A stretch of 64,000 nucleotides of DNA from an uncultured Bacteroidales bacterium (GTDB lineage Bacteria > Bacteroidota > Bacteroidia > Bacteroidales > Barnesiellaceae), in contig CASFYQ010000009.1 in the NCBI GenBank assembly GCA_949298955.1, forward strand, positions 62,001 through 126,000, in the 5' to 3' direction. The position numbers were made by a program, and so were the translations under genes. The notes under the pieces were generated by a model. It was not told where the DNA came from, made no database searches, and saw only the letters and a program-made list of their open reading frames with translations. Shown here piece by piece: positions 55,273-64,000 of the stretch (position 1 is the stretch's first letter; every line of letters starts with the position of its first letter).

Positions 55273-56724
55273 TCAATGTTTTTTCTTCAAGGCATCGAGT
55301 TCGGCTTTGCGAGCCTGGTTCTCATACGCTTCGGGCTGAGGATAAAGCGACAGCAGTTGCGACTCGACCGACCCTATCTCGGCCGCCAATCGTTGGCGTG
55401 TTGTTCCTTTGGCTCGTGCGTATTGGTGACGCAAATCGGCCACGTGCGACTCCAAATGGGCGATGCTCTTACGCGTTTCGTTGGCCTTGACAAAGAGGTT
55501 GCGCCCCTCGGCACTGGAAAACTGGTCGAGCGTGGTATAGTGTAGCCCGTTGCAAATGGCAAACACAAAATCGGGACGAGTTACAGTTTTGGCCTCTTTG
55601 ATGTCGTTCAACTGTTGCAGCAAATTGGTATAGTCGGCACCTTCGGGCCACGAATCGCGAATGGAGCGAATGAGAGCCAGCGACTTGATGTCGGTCTTGA
55701 TTTCGTCGATATTATAGGTCAACTTGCTCTCATTGGGGATAAACAGGTAAATGGTTACCTTTCCCGGTATCTGTTCCCGATCGGAGACGAACCAGCCGAT
55801 GTTAAGCATCTCATCGACGGCCATCATATAATCGTTGTATACCGAATTGAAAGGCATGCCCACATTTTCGGGCTTCAAATAAGTGTTGTTTTCGAGATTC
55901 AACCGGGTAATGAAAATATCATATCCTCCGATAGACTCTTCGCCATTCGAAGCGAAATAGAGTGTCACACCGTCGTTCAGGAAGAAGGGATAGGACTCGT
56001 TCCGGTCGGTATTAACTCCTTCGGGCAGCGGGCTGATGCGGCTCCATTGGCCGTCGGTAAGTTTGTTTATTGTGCATAACTCATACCCTTTGTCTTCGGT
56101 CGGCATCCCGAAAAACACCTTGTCGCCCCGCTGTGGAGCGTAGCCGACAGTCCCTTCGGGGATAGCAATTCCCAGTGTTTCGCTCGTGCCTATCCGCCCC
56201 GATTCGGGCGTCATCTTGAAATGTTCGAAAAACGAGTCGGCATCGACAATAAGACTGTCGATAATCTGCACCCGCTCTACATGCTGCAACATCCGTTTGG
56301 CTTTACGGGCACGGGCTATCGCCTCGGTCACCGAGTCCGGCACCTGTTTCTTCGATTTTTCCAAAGCCTCTACGTAATCCTGATAACTGCTCACCGCATT
56401 GTCAAACTGATATTGAGCCATATAAAGGTCGCCCAAGAAATGGGGCGATTCGAGCACTTTTCGCTTGGCACCGATTTTCAGATACTTTTCGGCCTCGTCG
56501 TATTTCTTTCCATAGAAAAGGCACACCCCATACCAATGATTGAGCGACCCGTCGTTAGGCCGACGTTTCAACTGGGCTTTGAAGACAGGAGCCGCCTCCT
56601 CGTATTTCCCCGCTTTGTACAACTCACGGGCCTGATCGAGAGTCAAGGCGCTCGCCGGGAGCAGCGAAATGAGGGCCATAACCCCTGCCAATGAATATTT
56701 CAAGATCGTTTTGATCACGTTCAT
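55273..56724 (-). CDS. Exported TPR protein with PD40-type beta-propeller
   Basis: The 483-residue protein has a signal peptide (YSLAGVMALISLLPASA). Tetratricopeptide repeats span residues 25-135 (ARELYKAGKYEEAAPVFKAQ and following), then a coiled segment. A WD40/PD40-like propeller region covers about 180-330 (RNESYPFFLNDGVTLYFASN, GGYDIFITRL). The C-terminus is coiled coil. Such proteins in Bacteroidetes are periplasmic or outer-membrane-associated, some in secretion or gliding machinery. No specific function can be assigned. Confidence 0.8.
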   Translation of the reverse strand: MNVIKTILKYSLAGVMALISLLPASALTLDQARELYKAGKYEEAAPVFKAQLKRRPNDGSLNHWYGVCLFYGKKYDEAEKYLKIGAKRKVLESPHFLGDLYMAQYQFDNAVSSYQDYVEALEKSKKQVPDSVTEAIARARKAKRMLQHVERVQIIDSLIVDADSFFEHFKMTPESGRIGTSETLGIAIPEGTVGYAPQRGDKVFFGMPTEDKGYELCTINKLTDGQWSRISPLPEGVNTDRNESYPFFLNDGVTLYFASNGEESIGGYDIFITRLNLENNTYLKPENVGMPFNSVYNDYMMAVDEMLNIGWFVSDREQIPGKVTIYLFIPNESKLTYNIDEIKTDIKSLALIRSIRDSWPEGADYTNLLQQLNDIKEAKTVTRPDFVFAICNGLHYTTLDQFSSAEGRNLFVKANETRKSIAHLESHVADLRHQYARAKGTTRQRLAAEIGSVESQLLSLYPQPEAYENQARKAELDALKKKH

Positions 56725-56823
56725 GAGTAAAAAATTGTATCAAACATAAGCCCGACAAGAGCAGCAAATCAAACTTGCTTGCCCTTTACGCCATAGCTTA
56801 TCCTACGTTCTACAAATATACAA

Positions 56824-57312
56824 TTATTTTTGATTTCCGAGAGCCGGGGCAAGAATTTTTTTCAGAAAATAGTCCAAGTCATCAGTCGATTCGAAAGAAT
56901 GGTAAGGCAAGATAAAGACTATATATTTCGACAGATAGAATATCAGATCGCCACCGGCACACTGCACACGTGCAACCCGCTGCCACACAATCGTTTCGAA
57001 ACGCCCGTCGTCAAACCGGCAGGTGATACCCTCGTCGCTCAACTCCACCTGTTTCGAAAGTATGGAAGCCCGGCAGTCGGGGTGTAGTGCATAGGCAAAC
57101 CACAGATAATAAAAAATCATCGGGAAGACAAGAAACACCAGCATAAGCCCCACATAGACAAACAGCGGATTCCACACCGACAGCATCACGAGCACAATCC
57201 CCGTCAGCACAATCCAGGGCCAGTTGTGCGAAAGCCAAATGCGCAGCAGTCGCCCGAAATAGTGCATGGGCGTAACCTTGCAAGGCCGGGTAATGATGCG
57301 TCGATTCTCCAT
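56824..57312 (-). CDS. YcxB-like membrane protein
   Basis: The 162-residue protein has two adjacent membrane segments (WPWIVLTGIVLVMLSVWNPL, FVYVGLMLVFLVFPMIFYYL). A C-terminal beta-rich domain follows (VELSDEGITCRFDDGRFETI, WQRVARVQCAGGDLIFYLS). This is the YcxB family layout. Function is unknown. It stands alone between the TPR/PD40 gene and a gap. Confidence 0.75.
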   Translation of the reverse strand: MENRRIITRPCKVTPMHYFGRLLRIWLSHNWPWIVLTGIVLVMLSVWNPLFVYVGLMLVFLVFPMIFYYLWFAYALHPDCRASILSKQVELSDEGITCRFDDGRFETIVWQRVARVQCAGGDLIFYLSKYIVFILPYHSFESTDDLDYFLKKILAPALGNQK

Positions 57313-57690
57313 AACATAGCGTCTATCGGTTGCAAATATGGCTCATTTTTTGTCGGGCAGTTTACTCATTAACCTTTTTTATCAAACCGCGTGAGTTGTG
57401 CGGAGGGAACCCTCACTACTGTCAAGTTAGAAATGCAACACCTTCGCCCCTTTCCTATGTCTTTGAAGTGTAGCGGGGAGTGCAAAGAAAGGGGCGACAG
57501 TCATGGTGCGTCGTTGGACTGATAAAAAACGAGCAGTGGCCCATACGAGCCATGATGCCGAAAACGACTTTATTCAAGTACAGAAATAATTATACGCAAA
57601 TCGGACGCTCGCCTACCCTTGTCTGGCTCCGCATCGTGTGCGGGGTGACTCTTGCATCGAAGAAGAGCACAGAATAGTCATACGGCTCGA
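57313..57690. other. Gap without a convincing gene
   Basis: The stretch contains a possible 65-codon frame (57480-57677, plus strand) with no recognisable similarity. No RNA gene, repeat or promoter is evident. Short imperfect resemblance to the CRISPR trailer (CCCTTGTCTGGCTCCGCA near 57618) is noted but not trusted. Confidence 0.4.
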
Positions 57691-57736
57691 ATAAAAAAGC
57701 GAGGCGTTCCCCCCGACACAGGGGAATACCTCGCTT
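57691..57736 (-). terminator. Rho-independent terminator of the acyl-CoA dehydrogenase/etf operon
   Basis: AAGCGAGG (57697-57704) pairs with CCTCGCTT (57729-57736), with TTCCCC/GGGGAA continuing inside. On the minus strand TTTTTTAT follows, 25 nt after the dehydrogenase stop. Confidence 0.85.
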
Positions 57737-57760
57737 GTATCTGATAAGTCAGTCAACAAC

Positions 57761-59464
57761 TTATTTGCGATAGTCGGCCATCATCTCGGGGGTAGAGTGA
57801 GCGATGAAGGCAGCGTGTTTGGCTACCTCGGCCTCTCCGAAATTGATGTATACCTCGGCCGAGTGACGGAACGACTCGTTGCGCGTCGTGTCGGCGAGCA
57901 ACAGATGTCCCATGATTACGTGGCCGGCCATCTCGACCATGCGGCGAGCCTGAAAATCGATATACTCGTTGTCTTTCGTAGCGGTAACTGCTTCGACAGC
58001 TTTGACATAAGCCTCTTTCATGGCTTTGAGGCGGTCGCGCAGAGGTTCCAGCTCGGGAGCAATCGATGCGGCTTCGTAAGCCTCGATTTGGTGGAGGTAG
58101 GTGCCGGTGGTCACGTGGCGGATAGCGGCTACTACCTGCAACTGGGTGGTACCCTCATAAATCGAGGTGATGCGGGCATCGCGGTAGATGCGTTCGCAGG
58201 CATAGTCTTTCATAAAGCCCGAACCGCCGTGTACCTGCACGCAGTCGTAGGCGTTCTGGTTACAAAATTCGCTCGACATGCCTTTGGCCATGGGGGTGAA
58301 AGCATCGGCCAGTTTCTGGTAGGCTTTCATCTCGGCACGTTCTTCGGGTTCGAGCGAACGTTCTTTGGCGATGTCCTCGTAGGTTTTGTACATATCGACG
58401 AAGCGGGTCGTCTCGTAGAGGAGCGAGCGCGAAGCGTCGAGTTTGGCTTTCATGAGCGAAATCATTTCGTAAACGGCAGGGAACTCGATAATGGCCTGGC
58501 CGAACTGTTTGCGGTCACGGGCATAGGCGATGGCTTCGCGATAAGCGGCCTCGGATACACCTACCGATTGAGCGGCGATACCCAGGCGGGCACCGTTCAT
58601 CAGGGCCATTACATATTTGATAAGGCCCAGTTTGCGGCTACCGCAGAGCTCGGCTTTGGCATTTTTGAACACGAGTTCGCAAGTGGGCGATCCTTTGATA
58701 CCCATCTTGTTTTCGATGCGACGCACTGTCACACCACCGTCGTTGCGGTCGTAGATAAACATCGACAAACCGCGGCCGTCTTTGGTACCCTCTTCCGAAC
58801 GGGCCAAAACGAGAGCGATGTGTCCGTCACCGTTGGTGATGAATCGTTTCACACCGTTCAGATACCAGCAGCCGTCGGTTTCGCTGTAAGTAGCTTTGAG
58901 CATCACGGCTTGGAGGTCTGAACCGGCATCGGGCTCGGTCAGATCCATGGCCATCGTTTCACCGGCGCATACGCGGGGCAGGTATTTCTGTTTCTGCTCT
59001 TCGCTGGCAAATTCGTAGATGGTCTCGGCGCAGTCTTGCAAGCCCCAGATGTTTACAAACCCGGCATCGGCGCGGCTCACCATATCGGCAGCCATGATAT
59101 AGGGCACGAGCGAGAAATTGAGGCCGTTGTAGCGGCGCGGCATCGAGATCCCCATAAGCCCGGCTTTTACCAAAGCATCGAGGTTCTTTTGGGTGCCTTT
59201 GGCATATACCACGTGGCCGTCGACTACATGAGGGCCCTCGTGGTCTACGTCTTCGGCATTGGCAGCTACGATTTCGCCACTGATTTCGCCGGCGATTTCG
59301 AGAACTTTTTCATAACTGTCCATGGCGTCCTCGAAATTGAAGGGCGCATAGTCATATTTTTCGGCATCGGAGTAGTTCCGTTCCCGTAAAGCCACCAGCT
59401 TCTCCATGAGCGGGTGGTGCAAGTGATGTTTCAAATCACTGTTGTCTAAAAAGAAATTAGCCAT
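57761..59464 (-). CDS. Acyl-CoA dehydrogenase
   Basis: The 567-residue flavoenzyme carries FAD-binding and catalytic-domain signatures: AMDLTEPDAGSDLQAV, NGVKRFITNGD, ENKMGIKGSPTCEL and VQVHGGSGFMKDYACERIYR. DARITSIYEGTTQLQ holds the probable catalytic Glu. It is longer than short-chain dehydrogenases because of a C-terminal helical extension. It follows etfB and etfA on the same strand, which supply its electron acceptor. Substrate chain length cannot be read from sequence. Confidence 0.92.
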   Translation of the reverse strand: MANFFLDNSDLKHHLHHPLMEKLVALRERNYSDAEKYDYAPFNFEDAMDSYEKVLEIAGEISGEIVAANAEDVDHEGPHVVDGHVVYAKGTQKNLDALVKAGLMGISMPRRYNGLNFSLVPYIMAADMVSRADAGFVNIWGLQDCAETIYEFASEEQKQKYLPRVCAGETMAMDLTEPDAGSDLQAVMLKATYSETDGCWYLNGVKRFITNGDGHIALVLARSEEGTKDGRGLSMFIYDRNDGGVTVRRIENKMGIKGSPTCELVFKNAKAELCGSRKLGLIKYVMALMNGARLGIAAQSVGVSEAAYREAIAYARDRKQFGQAIIEFPAVYEMISLMKAKLDASRSLLYETTRFVDMYKTYEDIAKERSLEPEERAEMKAYQKLADAFTPMAKGMSSEFCNQNAYDCVQVHGGSGFMKDYACERIYRDARITSIYEGTTQLQVVAAIRHVTTGTYLHQIEAYEAASIAPELEPLRDRLKAMKEAYVKAVEAVTATKDNEYIDFQARRMVEMAGHVIMGHLLLADTTRNESFRHSAEVYINFGEAEVAKHAAFIAHSTPEMMADYRK

Positions 59465-59567
59465 ATTCTGTGTTTACTTTTTCATAAATGAATGAAGACT
59501 CCTTTTTCTCCGAACTTTGTTCCTGCCGGAGTTTTTCTCTCGGCACGACTATGGTTACAGGAGGCGA

Positions 59568-60587
59568 TTATTTGGAGTTCTTCTTGTAGTATTTAATGAG
59601 TTTGGGAACTACCTCTTCTACTGTACCGGTGATTACATAGTCGGCTATCGTGTTGATAGGAGCGTTGGGATCGCTGTTTATCGAGATGATAATCGAACTA
59701 TCCTGCATACCGGCGATGTGCTGAATTTGTCCCGAGATACCGCAAGCGATATAGAGTTTGGGACGCACGGTCACACCCGTTTGGCCTATTTGACGGTCAT
59801 GCTCTGCAAAACCGGCATCGACGGCAGCACGCGAAGCTCCTACCTCGGCACCCAGCGTAGCGGCCAAATCGAAGAGCATGTCGAAATTCTCTTTCGAGCC
59901 CATGCCATATCCGCCGGCTACGATAATCGAAGCGCCTTTGATATTGGCTTTCGATTTTTCCATCTGGCGATCGATAACCTCGACTACAAAATCGGTATCG
60001 GCCACATATTTTTTGGGATCGAGTTTAACCACCTCGCCTTTGTAGTTGGGGTCGTAAACCTCTTTTTTCATCACACCCTCGCGTACGGTAGCCATTTGCG
60101 GGCGGCATTCGGGATTGACGATGGTAGCTACGATGTTACCGCCGAAGGCAGGACGAATCTGATACAACAGGTTTTCGTAGGTCTTGTTGTTTTTCTTATC
60201 CTCGTGCGGGCCTATTTCGAGCGAGGTACAGTCGGCTGTCAAACCGCTGTGCAACGACGATGACACACGCGGACCCAGGTCACGGCCTATACTGGTAGCA
60301 CCCATCAGGCATACTTGGGGTTTCTGCTCTTTGAAAAGGTTGACCAATACCGAGGTGTGGGGAATCGAGGTGTAGGGATAAAGACGGGGATCGTCGACGG
60401 TATATACCGTATCGACCCCATAAGGGAATACCTGTTTCTCCACGCCATCGAGGTTGCTGCCGATGACAAGAGCTTCGAGTTTACAATTCAGTTGATTGGC
60501 CAACGAGCGACCTTTGGTGAGCAGTTCGAGGCTCACATCGGCGATAATGCCGTCTTCTATTTCGCAATATACAATCAGATTGTTCAT
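59568..60587 (-). CDS. etfA: Electron transfer flavoprotein alpha subunit
   Basis: EtfA binds FAD and passes electrons from the dehydrogenase to the respiratory chain or a bifurcating partner. The 339-residue protein has the N-terminal alpha/beta domain. The C-terminal FAD domain has GYGMGSKENFDMLFDLAATL, GASRAAVDAGF, QIGQTGVTVRPKLYIACGIS and SINSDPNAPI. It lies between etfB and the acyl-CoA dehydrogenase gene, a typical functional cluster. Confidence 0.95.
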   Translation of the reverse strand: MNNLIVYCEIEDGIIADVSLELLTKGRSLANQLNCKLEALVIGSNLDGVEKQVFPYGVDTVYTVDDPRLYPYTSIPHTSVLVNLFKEQKPQVCLMGATSIGRDLGPRVSSSLHSGLTADCTSLEIGPHEDKKNNKTYENLLYQIRPAFGGNIVATIVNPECRPQMATVREGVMKKEVYDPNYKGEVVKLDPKKYVADTDFVVEVIDRQMEKSKANIKGASIIVAGGYGMGSKENFDMLFDLAATLGAEVGASRAAVDAGFAEHDRQIGQTGVTVRPKLYIACGISGQIQHIAGMQDSSIIISINSDPNAPINTIADYVITGTVEEVVPKLIKYYKKNSK

Positions 60588-60621
60588 AATCGTTAGTTTT
60601 TTAGTTCATAGTACACGGGCA

Positions 60622-61494
60622 TTAACCAATGGTGTGGTTGGCGATCAACTCTTTTACGAGCTCTTCGATTTCGCTGTCGGCGGCCGTGAGCTGTTTGCTT
60701 TCTTTGGCTTGGAACACTACGTTTTGCACGGCTTTCACCTTGGTAGGCGAACCGGCGAGACCTACCTGGTCGAGGTCGGCATCTACGTCGTTTACACTCC
60801 ACTCATAGAGGTTCAGGGCCGGACGCTCTTCATAGAGTTTGAGACACTCTTCGCTGAGGCCTTGTTTTTCGCTCGGAGTCTTGGCATATTTGTAGCGTTG
60901 AATGAGTTTGGCGTTGCGGGGACGGCATTCGTCGGCCGAACCGTTTACGGTAATCACAGCGGGCAGAGGCACCACTACGGTCTCGACACCTCGCTCGAGA
61001 CGGCGTTTTACGGTAGCTTTGCCATTCTCGATTTTGAGTATTTGCTCGGCATAGGTTACTTGGGGAATACCCAGTTTCTCTGCTACCTGGGGACCTACTT
61101 GCGCCGTGTCGCCATCGATGGCTTGGCGACCGCCCAGGATAATATCGAAATCTTTAATCTTACGCACTGCGCATGAAAGGGCATAAGAAGTTGCCAGCGT
61201 ATCGGCACCGGCGAAAGCGCGGTCGGTGAGTACGATACCGCCGTCGGCTCCGCGGAAGAGACCTTCGCGAATAATTTCGGCCGCACGGGGAGGACCCATC
61301 GTGAGCAGGGTAATCGTTGAACCCGGATTTTGTTCTTTCAGTTGCAGAGCCTGTTCCAAGGCATTCAAATCTTCGGGGTTGAAGATAGCGGGCAGAGCGG
61401 CACGGTTGATGGTTCCGTCCTCTTTCATGGCATCTTTCCCCACATTTCTGGTATCGGGCACTTGTTTGGCCAATACTACGATTTTAAGACTCAT
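60622..61494 (-). CDS. etfB: Electron transfer flavoprotein beta subunit
   Basis: EtfB forms the heterodimer with EtfA. The 290-residue protein has the N-terminal KIVVLAKQVPDTRNV, the ALEQALQLKEQ segment, GADTLATSYALS, GRQAIDGDTAQVGPQVAEKL and a C-terminal helix. This is the longer form seen in anaerobes, which sometimes takes part in electron bifurcation; sequence alone does not settle that. It is the first gene of the etfB-etfA-acyl-CoA dehydrogenase operon. Confidence 0.95.
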   Translation of the reverse strand: MSLKIVVLAKQVPDTRNVGKDAMKEDGTINRAALPAIFNPEDLNALEQALQLKEQNPGSTITLLTMGPPRAAEIIREGLFRGADGGIVLTDRAFAGADTLATSYALSCAVRKIKDFDIILGGRQAIDGDTAQVGPQVAEKLGIPQVTYAEQILKIENGKATVKRRLERGVETVVVPLPAVITVNGSADECRPRNAKLIQRYKYAKTPSEKQGLSEECLKLYEERPALNLYEWSVNDVDADLDQVGLAGSPTKVKAVQNVVFQAKESKQLTAADSEIEELVKELIANHTIG

Positions 61495-61559
61495 AATTTA
61501 ATGTGAGATTTGTGATTTATAAATATTCTTCCTTATTGTGTCGTTCTTATTGTTGACTT

Positions 61560-61590
61560 GCAAAATTACAAAAATGATTGTTATTATCAA
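61560..61590 (-). promoter_or_regulatory. Predicted etfB operon promoter
   Basis: On the minus strand TTG (complement of 61588-61590), 19 nt and TAATTTTGC (complement of 61560-61568) fit the -33/-7 pair, about 66 nt before the etfB ATG. Confidence 0.65.
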
Positions 61591-61682
61591 TCTTTTAACC
61601 GAAAAACCTTTATACCCCGGTTGCACAGGCTTGCAATAACCAGTGGTATAAAGGCTTTCCAAACTCTCCCGACGGGAGGGTT

Positions 61683-63086
61683 CTATTCGTAACTGCTGCC
61701 GTCGAAACAGTGGGTGCAGATGCACTCCTTGGGCAGTCCTATCGACTCGACGAGGGTCTCCAGCGGATTGAATTTAAGCGATGTAATTTTCAACTTTTTA
61801 CAGATACAGTCGACCATGCAGTGGTATTGGGGTGAACCGGTGCGGGCGTATGCCTCGACGTTTTTGTTGGGATCGCCTTCGAGTTCGGCAATGGTGCGCC
61901 GGGTAATCAGCTCCATCTCACTCTTCGACGCCGTGAAATTGAGGAATCGACAGGGATAAAGCAAAGGGGGACAGCTGATGCGCATGTGCACCTCCTTGGC
62001 TCCATACCGGTAGAGGTCCGACACGTTGTCGCGCAACTGGGTACCTCGCACAATCGAGTCGTCGCAGAAGACTACCTTTTTACCGTCGAGCATACCCTTG
62101 TTGGGAATCAGTTTCATCTTGGCCACAAGCTCGCGCATGGCTTGATTCGAGGGAGTGAAGCTGCGGGGCCAGGTGGGGGTGTATTTGACGATACCGCGGC
62201 GATAAGGGATTTGCTTACCCACGGCATATCCCAAGGCCATGCCTACGCCCGAATCGGGGATACCCGACACGAAATCGGCCTCGATGTCATCGGTCTTACC
62301 CATTTCAAAACCGGTATGGAAGCGCATGTCCTCGACATTCCGCCCCTCGTACTCACAAGCGGGATAACCGTAGTAAACCCACAAGAACGAACATATCTGC
62401 ATCTTTTTGCCGGGCTTGGCCAAGGTCTCGTAACCATCAGCCGTGAGGCGTACGATTTCGCCCGGACCTATGTTGTAGCAGTATTCATACCCCAGATTGG
62501 GAAAGCTGCAAGTCTCGGACGACACGGCATATCCGTTTTCGCCCCGCCCGATCAGGATAGGGGTACGGCCGTATTTGTCGCGGGCAGCGATGATGCCTTG
62601 CTCGGTGAGCAGCAACATGGAACAGGAACCCTTGATTTTCTCCTGTACCAATTTGATACCCTCGATGTAGTCTTTGCCCTGGCTGATAATCATCGAGACC
62701 AGTTCCGACTGGTTGATGATGTTGTTGCTGTGTTCGCTGAAATGGTTACCGCTGGCCAGCAGTTCTTTTTCGAGTTCCTCGACATTATTGATTTTGGCCA
62801 CGGTGACAATGGCAAATTTACCCAGGTGGCAACTGATGATAATAGGCTGCGCATCGGTGTCGCTGATAACACCGATACCCGCATTGCCGGCAAACTCGTG
62901 CAACTCGGCCTCGAATTTCGAGCGGAAATATGAGTTCTCGATGTTGTGAATGGCCCGTTTGAATACCCCGTTACCGTAAGTCACGATACCGGCTCGTTTC
63001 GTACCCAAATGCGAGTTGTAATCTACGCCATAAAAAAGATCGGTCACACAAGACTCTCTCTTTATAGTACCAAAAAATCCTCCCAT
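61683..63086 (-). CDS. PurF-like amidophosphoribosyltransferase homologue lacking the catalytic Cys
   Basis: The start at 63086 gives MGGFFGTIKRESCVTDLFYG, the family N-terminus; the frame is open to 63125. The protein (467 aa) has the class II glutaminase fold and a PRPP-binding transferase domain with KKVVFCDDSIVRGTQLRD. In normal PurF the residue after Met is the nucleophile Cys (MCGIFG-type); here it is Gly. A Cys occurs only at residue 12. The glutamine site is therefore probably inactive or altered. It lies next to purL, suggesting a purine-related role. The annotation as true PurF is doubtful. Confidence 0.8.
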   Translation of the reverse strand: MGGFFGTIKRESCVTDLFYGVDYNSHLGTKRAGIVTYGNGVFKRAIHNIENSYFRSKFEAELHEFAGNAGIGVISDTDAQPIIISCHLGKFAIVTVAKINNVEELEKELLASGNHFSEHSNNIINQSELVSMIISQGKDYIEGIKLVQEKIKGSCSMLLLTEQGIIAARDKYGRTPILIGRGENGYAVSSETCSFPNLGYEYCYNIGPGEIVRLTADGYETLAKPGKKMQICSFLWVYYGYPACEYEGRNVEDMRFHTGFEMGKTDDIEADFVSGIPDSGVGMALGYAVGKQIPYRRGIVKYTPTWPRSFTPSNQAMRELVAKMKLIPNKGMLDGKKVVFCDDSIVRGTQLRDNVSDLYRYGAKEVHMRISCPPLLYPCRFLNFTASKSEMELITRRTIAELEGDPNKNVEAYARTGSPQYHCMVDCICKKLKITSLKFNPLETLVESIGLPKECICTHCFDGSSYE

Positions 63087-63124
63087 AGTGTTGTGGTAAT
63101 GGTTATAATGTGATATAAGTGACA

Positions 63125-63158
63125 CAGAGCGAGAGGGTATTGCTACCCTCCCGCTCTG
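63125..63158 (-). terminator. Strong stem-loop between purL and the PurF-like gene
   Basis: CAGAGCGAGAGGGTA (63125-63139) and TACCCTCCCGCTCTG (63144-63158) form a 15-bp stem with a TTGC-type loop. The single A/C mismatch on the plus strand becomes a G-U pair in the minus-strand RNA. There is no T-run, so it may be a partial terminator or a processing signal. Confidence 0.6.
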
Positions 63159-63171
63159 CGAAATAGCTTTG

Positions 63172-64000
63172 TTATTTGACAGTGTGCTGTTCTACCCACT
63201 TGCGGGCGTTGACGAAAGCCTCGATCCACGGGGTTACCTCATCGTTCAGGCGGTCGACGGGATAGTGACCGCACTGCCAGGGGAAGATGGCCCGCTCGAG
63301 GTGGGGCATCATAGCCAGATGGCGACCGTCGGCCGAGGCTATACCGGCGATGGCATAGGGAGAACCGTTGGGGTTAGCCGGATAGGCATCATAGGTATAT
63401 TGGGCCACGATGTGGTAGCGCTCCTTGTCGTAGGGAAGCTCGAACTTGCCCTCGCCGTGTGCTACCCAGACGCCCAGCTTCGAGCCCGACAGCGAACCGA
63501 ACATCACCGAGTTGTTCCGGGGTATGGTGAGCCCGATGAACTCCGACTCGAACTTGTGCGAGTCGTTGTGGCGCATCTTGGGCTTCTGTTCGTGATCGGG
63601 AGTGAGCAAGCCCAGCTCGACCATGAGCTGGCAACCGTTGCAGATACCCAGGCTCAATGTGTCGGGACGACTATAAAAGCGGTCGAGTGCAGCCTTGGCC
63701 TTTTCGTTCCAAAGGAAACCTCCGGCCCAGCCCTTGGCCGAGCCCAACACGTCGCTGTTGGAGAATCCGCCACAGTAGACAATCATGTTCACATCATCGA
63801 GGGTTTCGCGCCCGCTAACAAGGTCGGTCATATGTACGTCTTTCACATCGAACCCGGCCAGATAAAGCGAATAGGCCATTTCGCGGTCGCCATTCACACC
63901 TTTCTCACGGATAATGGCAGCCTTCACCCCGGTGCGGGTGCGACGGTCGGCCGAGATGCCGTATTGTGCCAGCGTGCCTGTGAACGATTGGGGGAAGCTA
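63172..64000 (-). CDS. purL: Phosphoribosylformylglycinamidine synthase, C-terminal part (cut by window edge)
   Basis: The frame is open through the right edge and represents the glutaminase domain of the large, single-chain PurL. It has VKAAIIREKGVNGDREMAYS, the nucleophile Cys in LGICNGCQLMVELGL, and the His/Glu-containing end LAMMPHLERAIFPWQ. PurL makes FGAM from FGAR and glutamine in purine synthesis. The N-terminal synthase part lies outside the window. The adjacent gene on the same strand is the PurF-like protein. Confidence 0.95.
   Translation of the reverse strand, partial: SFPQSFTGTLAQYGISADRRTRTGVKAAIIREKGVNGDREMAYSLYLAGFDVKDVHMTDLVSGRETLDDVNMIVYCGGFSNSDVLGSAKGWAGGFLWNEKAKAALDRFYSRPDTLSLGICNGCQLMVELGLLTPDHEQKPKMRHNDSHKFESEFIGLTIPRNNSVMFGSLSGSKLGVWVAHGEGKFELPYDKERYHIVAQYTYDAYPANPNGSPYAIAGIASADGRHLAMMPHLERAIFPWQCGHYPVDRLNDEVTPWIEAFVNARKWVEQHTVK

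Noticed and set aside
57610..57640. Resemblance of CCCTTGTCTGGCTCCGCA to the CRISPR trailer block
   Set aside because: The match is short and imperfect, with no repeat or spacer around it; not counted as a third array remnant.
57480..57677. 65-codon plus-strand frame in the gap before the acyl-CoA dehydrogenase terminator
   Set aside because: No ribosome-binding context, no recognisable family and mixed composition; treated as chance.

Overview
The window looks like a piece of a Bacteroidales chromosome, possibly Barnesiella-like, though the sequence alone does not fix the genus. The evidence is the gene repertoire (OstA-like protein, tandem SurA/PpiC chaperones, FloA/NfeD, TrpB2-type synthase, Cys-less PurF homologue) and promoters of the Bacteroidetes type (-33 TTTG, then 19-21 nt, then a -7 box TAnnTTTG). 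No tRNA, rRNA or insertion sequence was recognised.

Layout. Positions 1-15.7 kb, minus strand: mutL (cut by the left edge), an envelope-biogenesis block (OstA-like protein, SurA-like chaperone, a lipoprotein and a two-domain PpiC isomerase), guaB, recQ, and a proteostasis block (tig, clpP, clpX). Positions 15.8-35.8 kb, plus strand: an aromatic amino-acid operon (pheA, aminotransferase, DAHP synthase/chorismate mutase fusion, tyrA) behind what reads as a complete Phe/Tyr attenuator. After it come dxs, trkA-trkH, a two-step agmatine-to-putrescine pathway, a dCMP deaminase-like enzyme, a C-terminal processing protease, folate and iron-cluster repair genes, a DUF2975/XRE pair and a large M16 protease. 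Positions 51.4-64 kb, minus strand: TrpB2-type synthase, sodB, floA/nfeD, a TPR/PD40 envelope protein, an acyl-CoA dehydrogenase with its electron-transfer flavoprotein, a PurF-like protein and purL (cut by the right edge).

The standout is 36.1-51.3 kb, an AT-richer island holding a complete type III-B CRISPR-Cas system, all transcribed leftward. The gene order is NrN-like DHH phosphodiesterase, CorA-like channel, two uncharacterised small proteins, Cmr1, an HD-less Cmr2/Cas10, Cmr3, Cmr4, Cmr5, Cmr6, Cas6, a reverse transcriptase-Cas1 fusion and Cas2. A CRISPR array lies at each end. By family knowledge from Bacteroides fragilis, the Cas10-CorA-NrN trio predicts SAM-AMP signalling: target RNA makes Cas10 produce SAM-AMP, CorA responds at the membrane, and NrN degrades the signal. 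Here this sits next to an RT-Cas1 module that could acquire spacers from RNA.

The two arrays (22 and 6 intact repeats) share leader, promoter, degenerate terminal repeat, oldest spacer and trailer, so they are copies of one ancestor. Two spacers in different arrays encode nearly the same peptide and differ mostly at third codon positions. This suggests independent captures from one conserved gene in divergent targets, with crRNAs antisense to the mRNA. The two unnamed small genes beside CorA, one of them membrane-anchored, are the most likely undescribed components.
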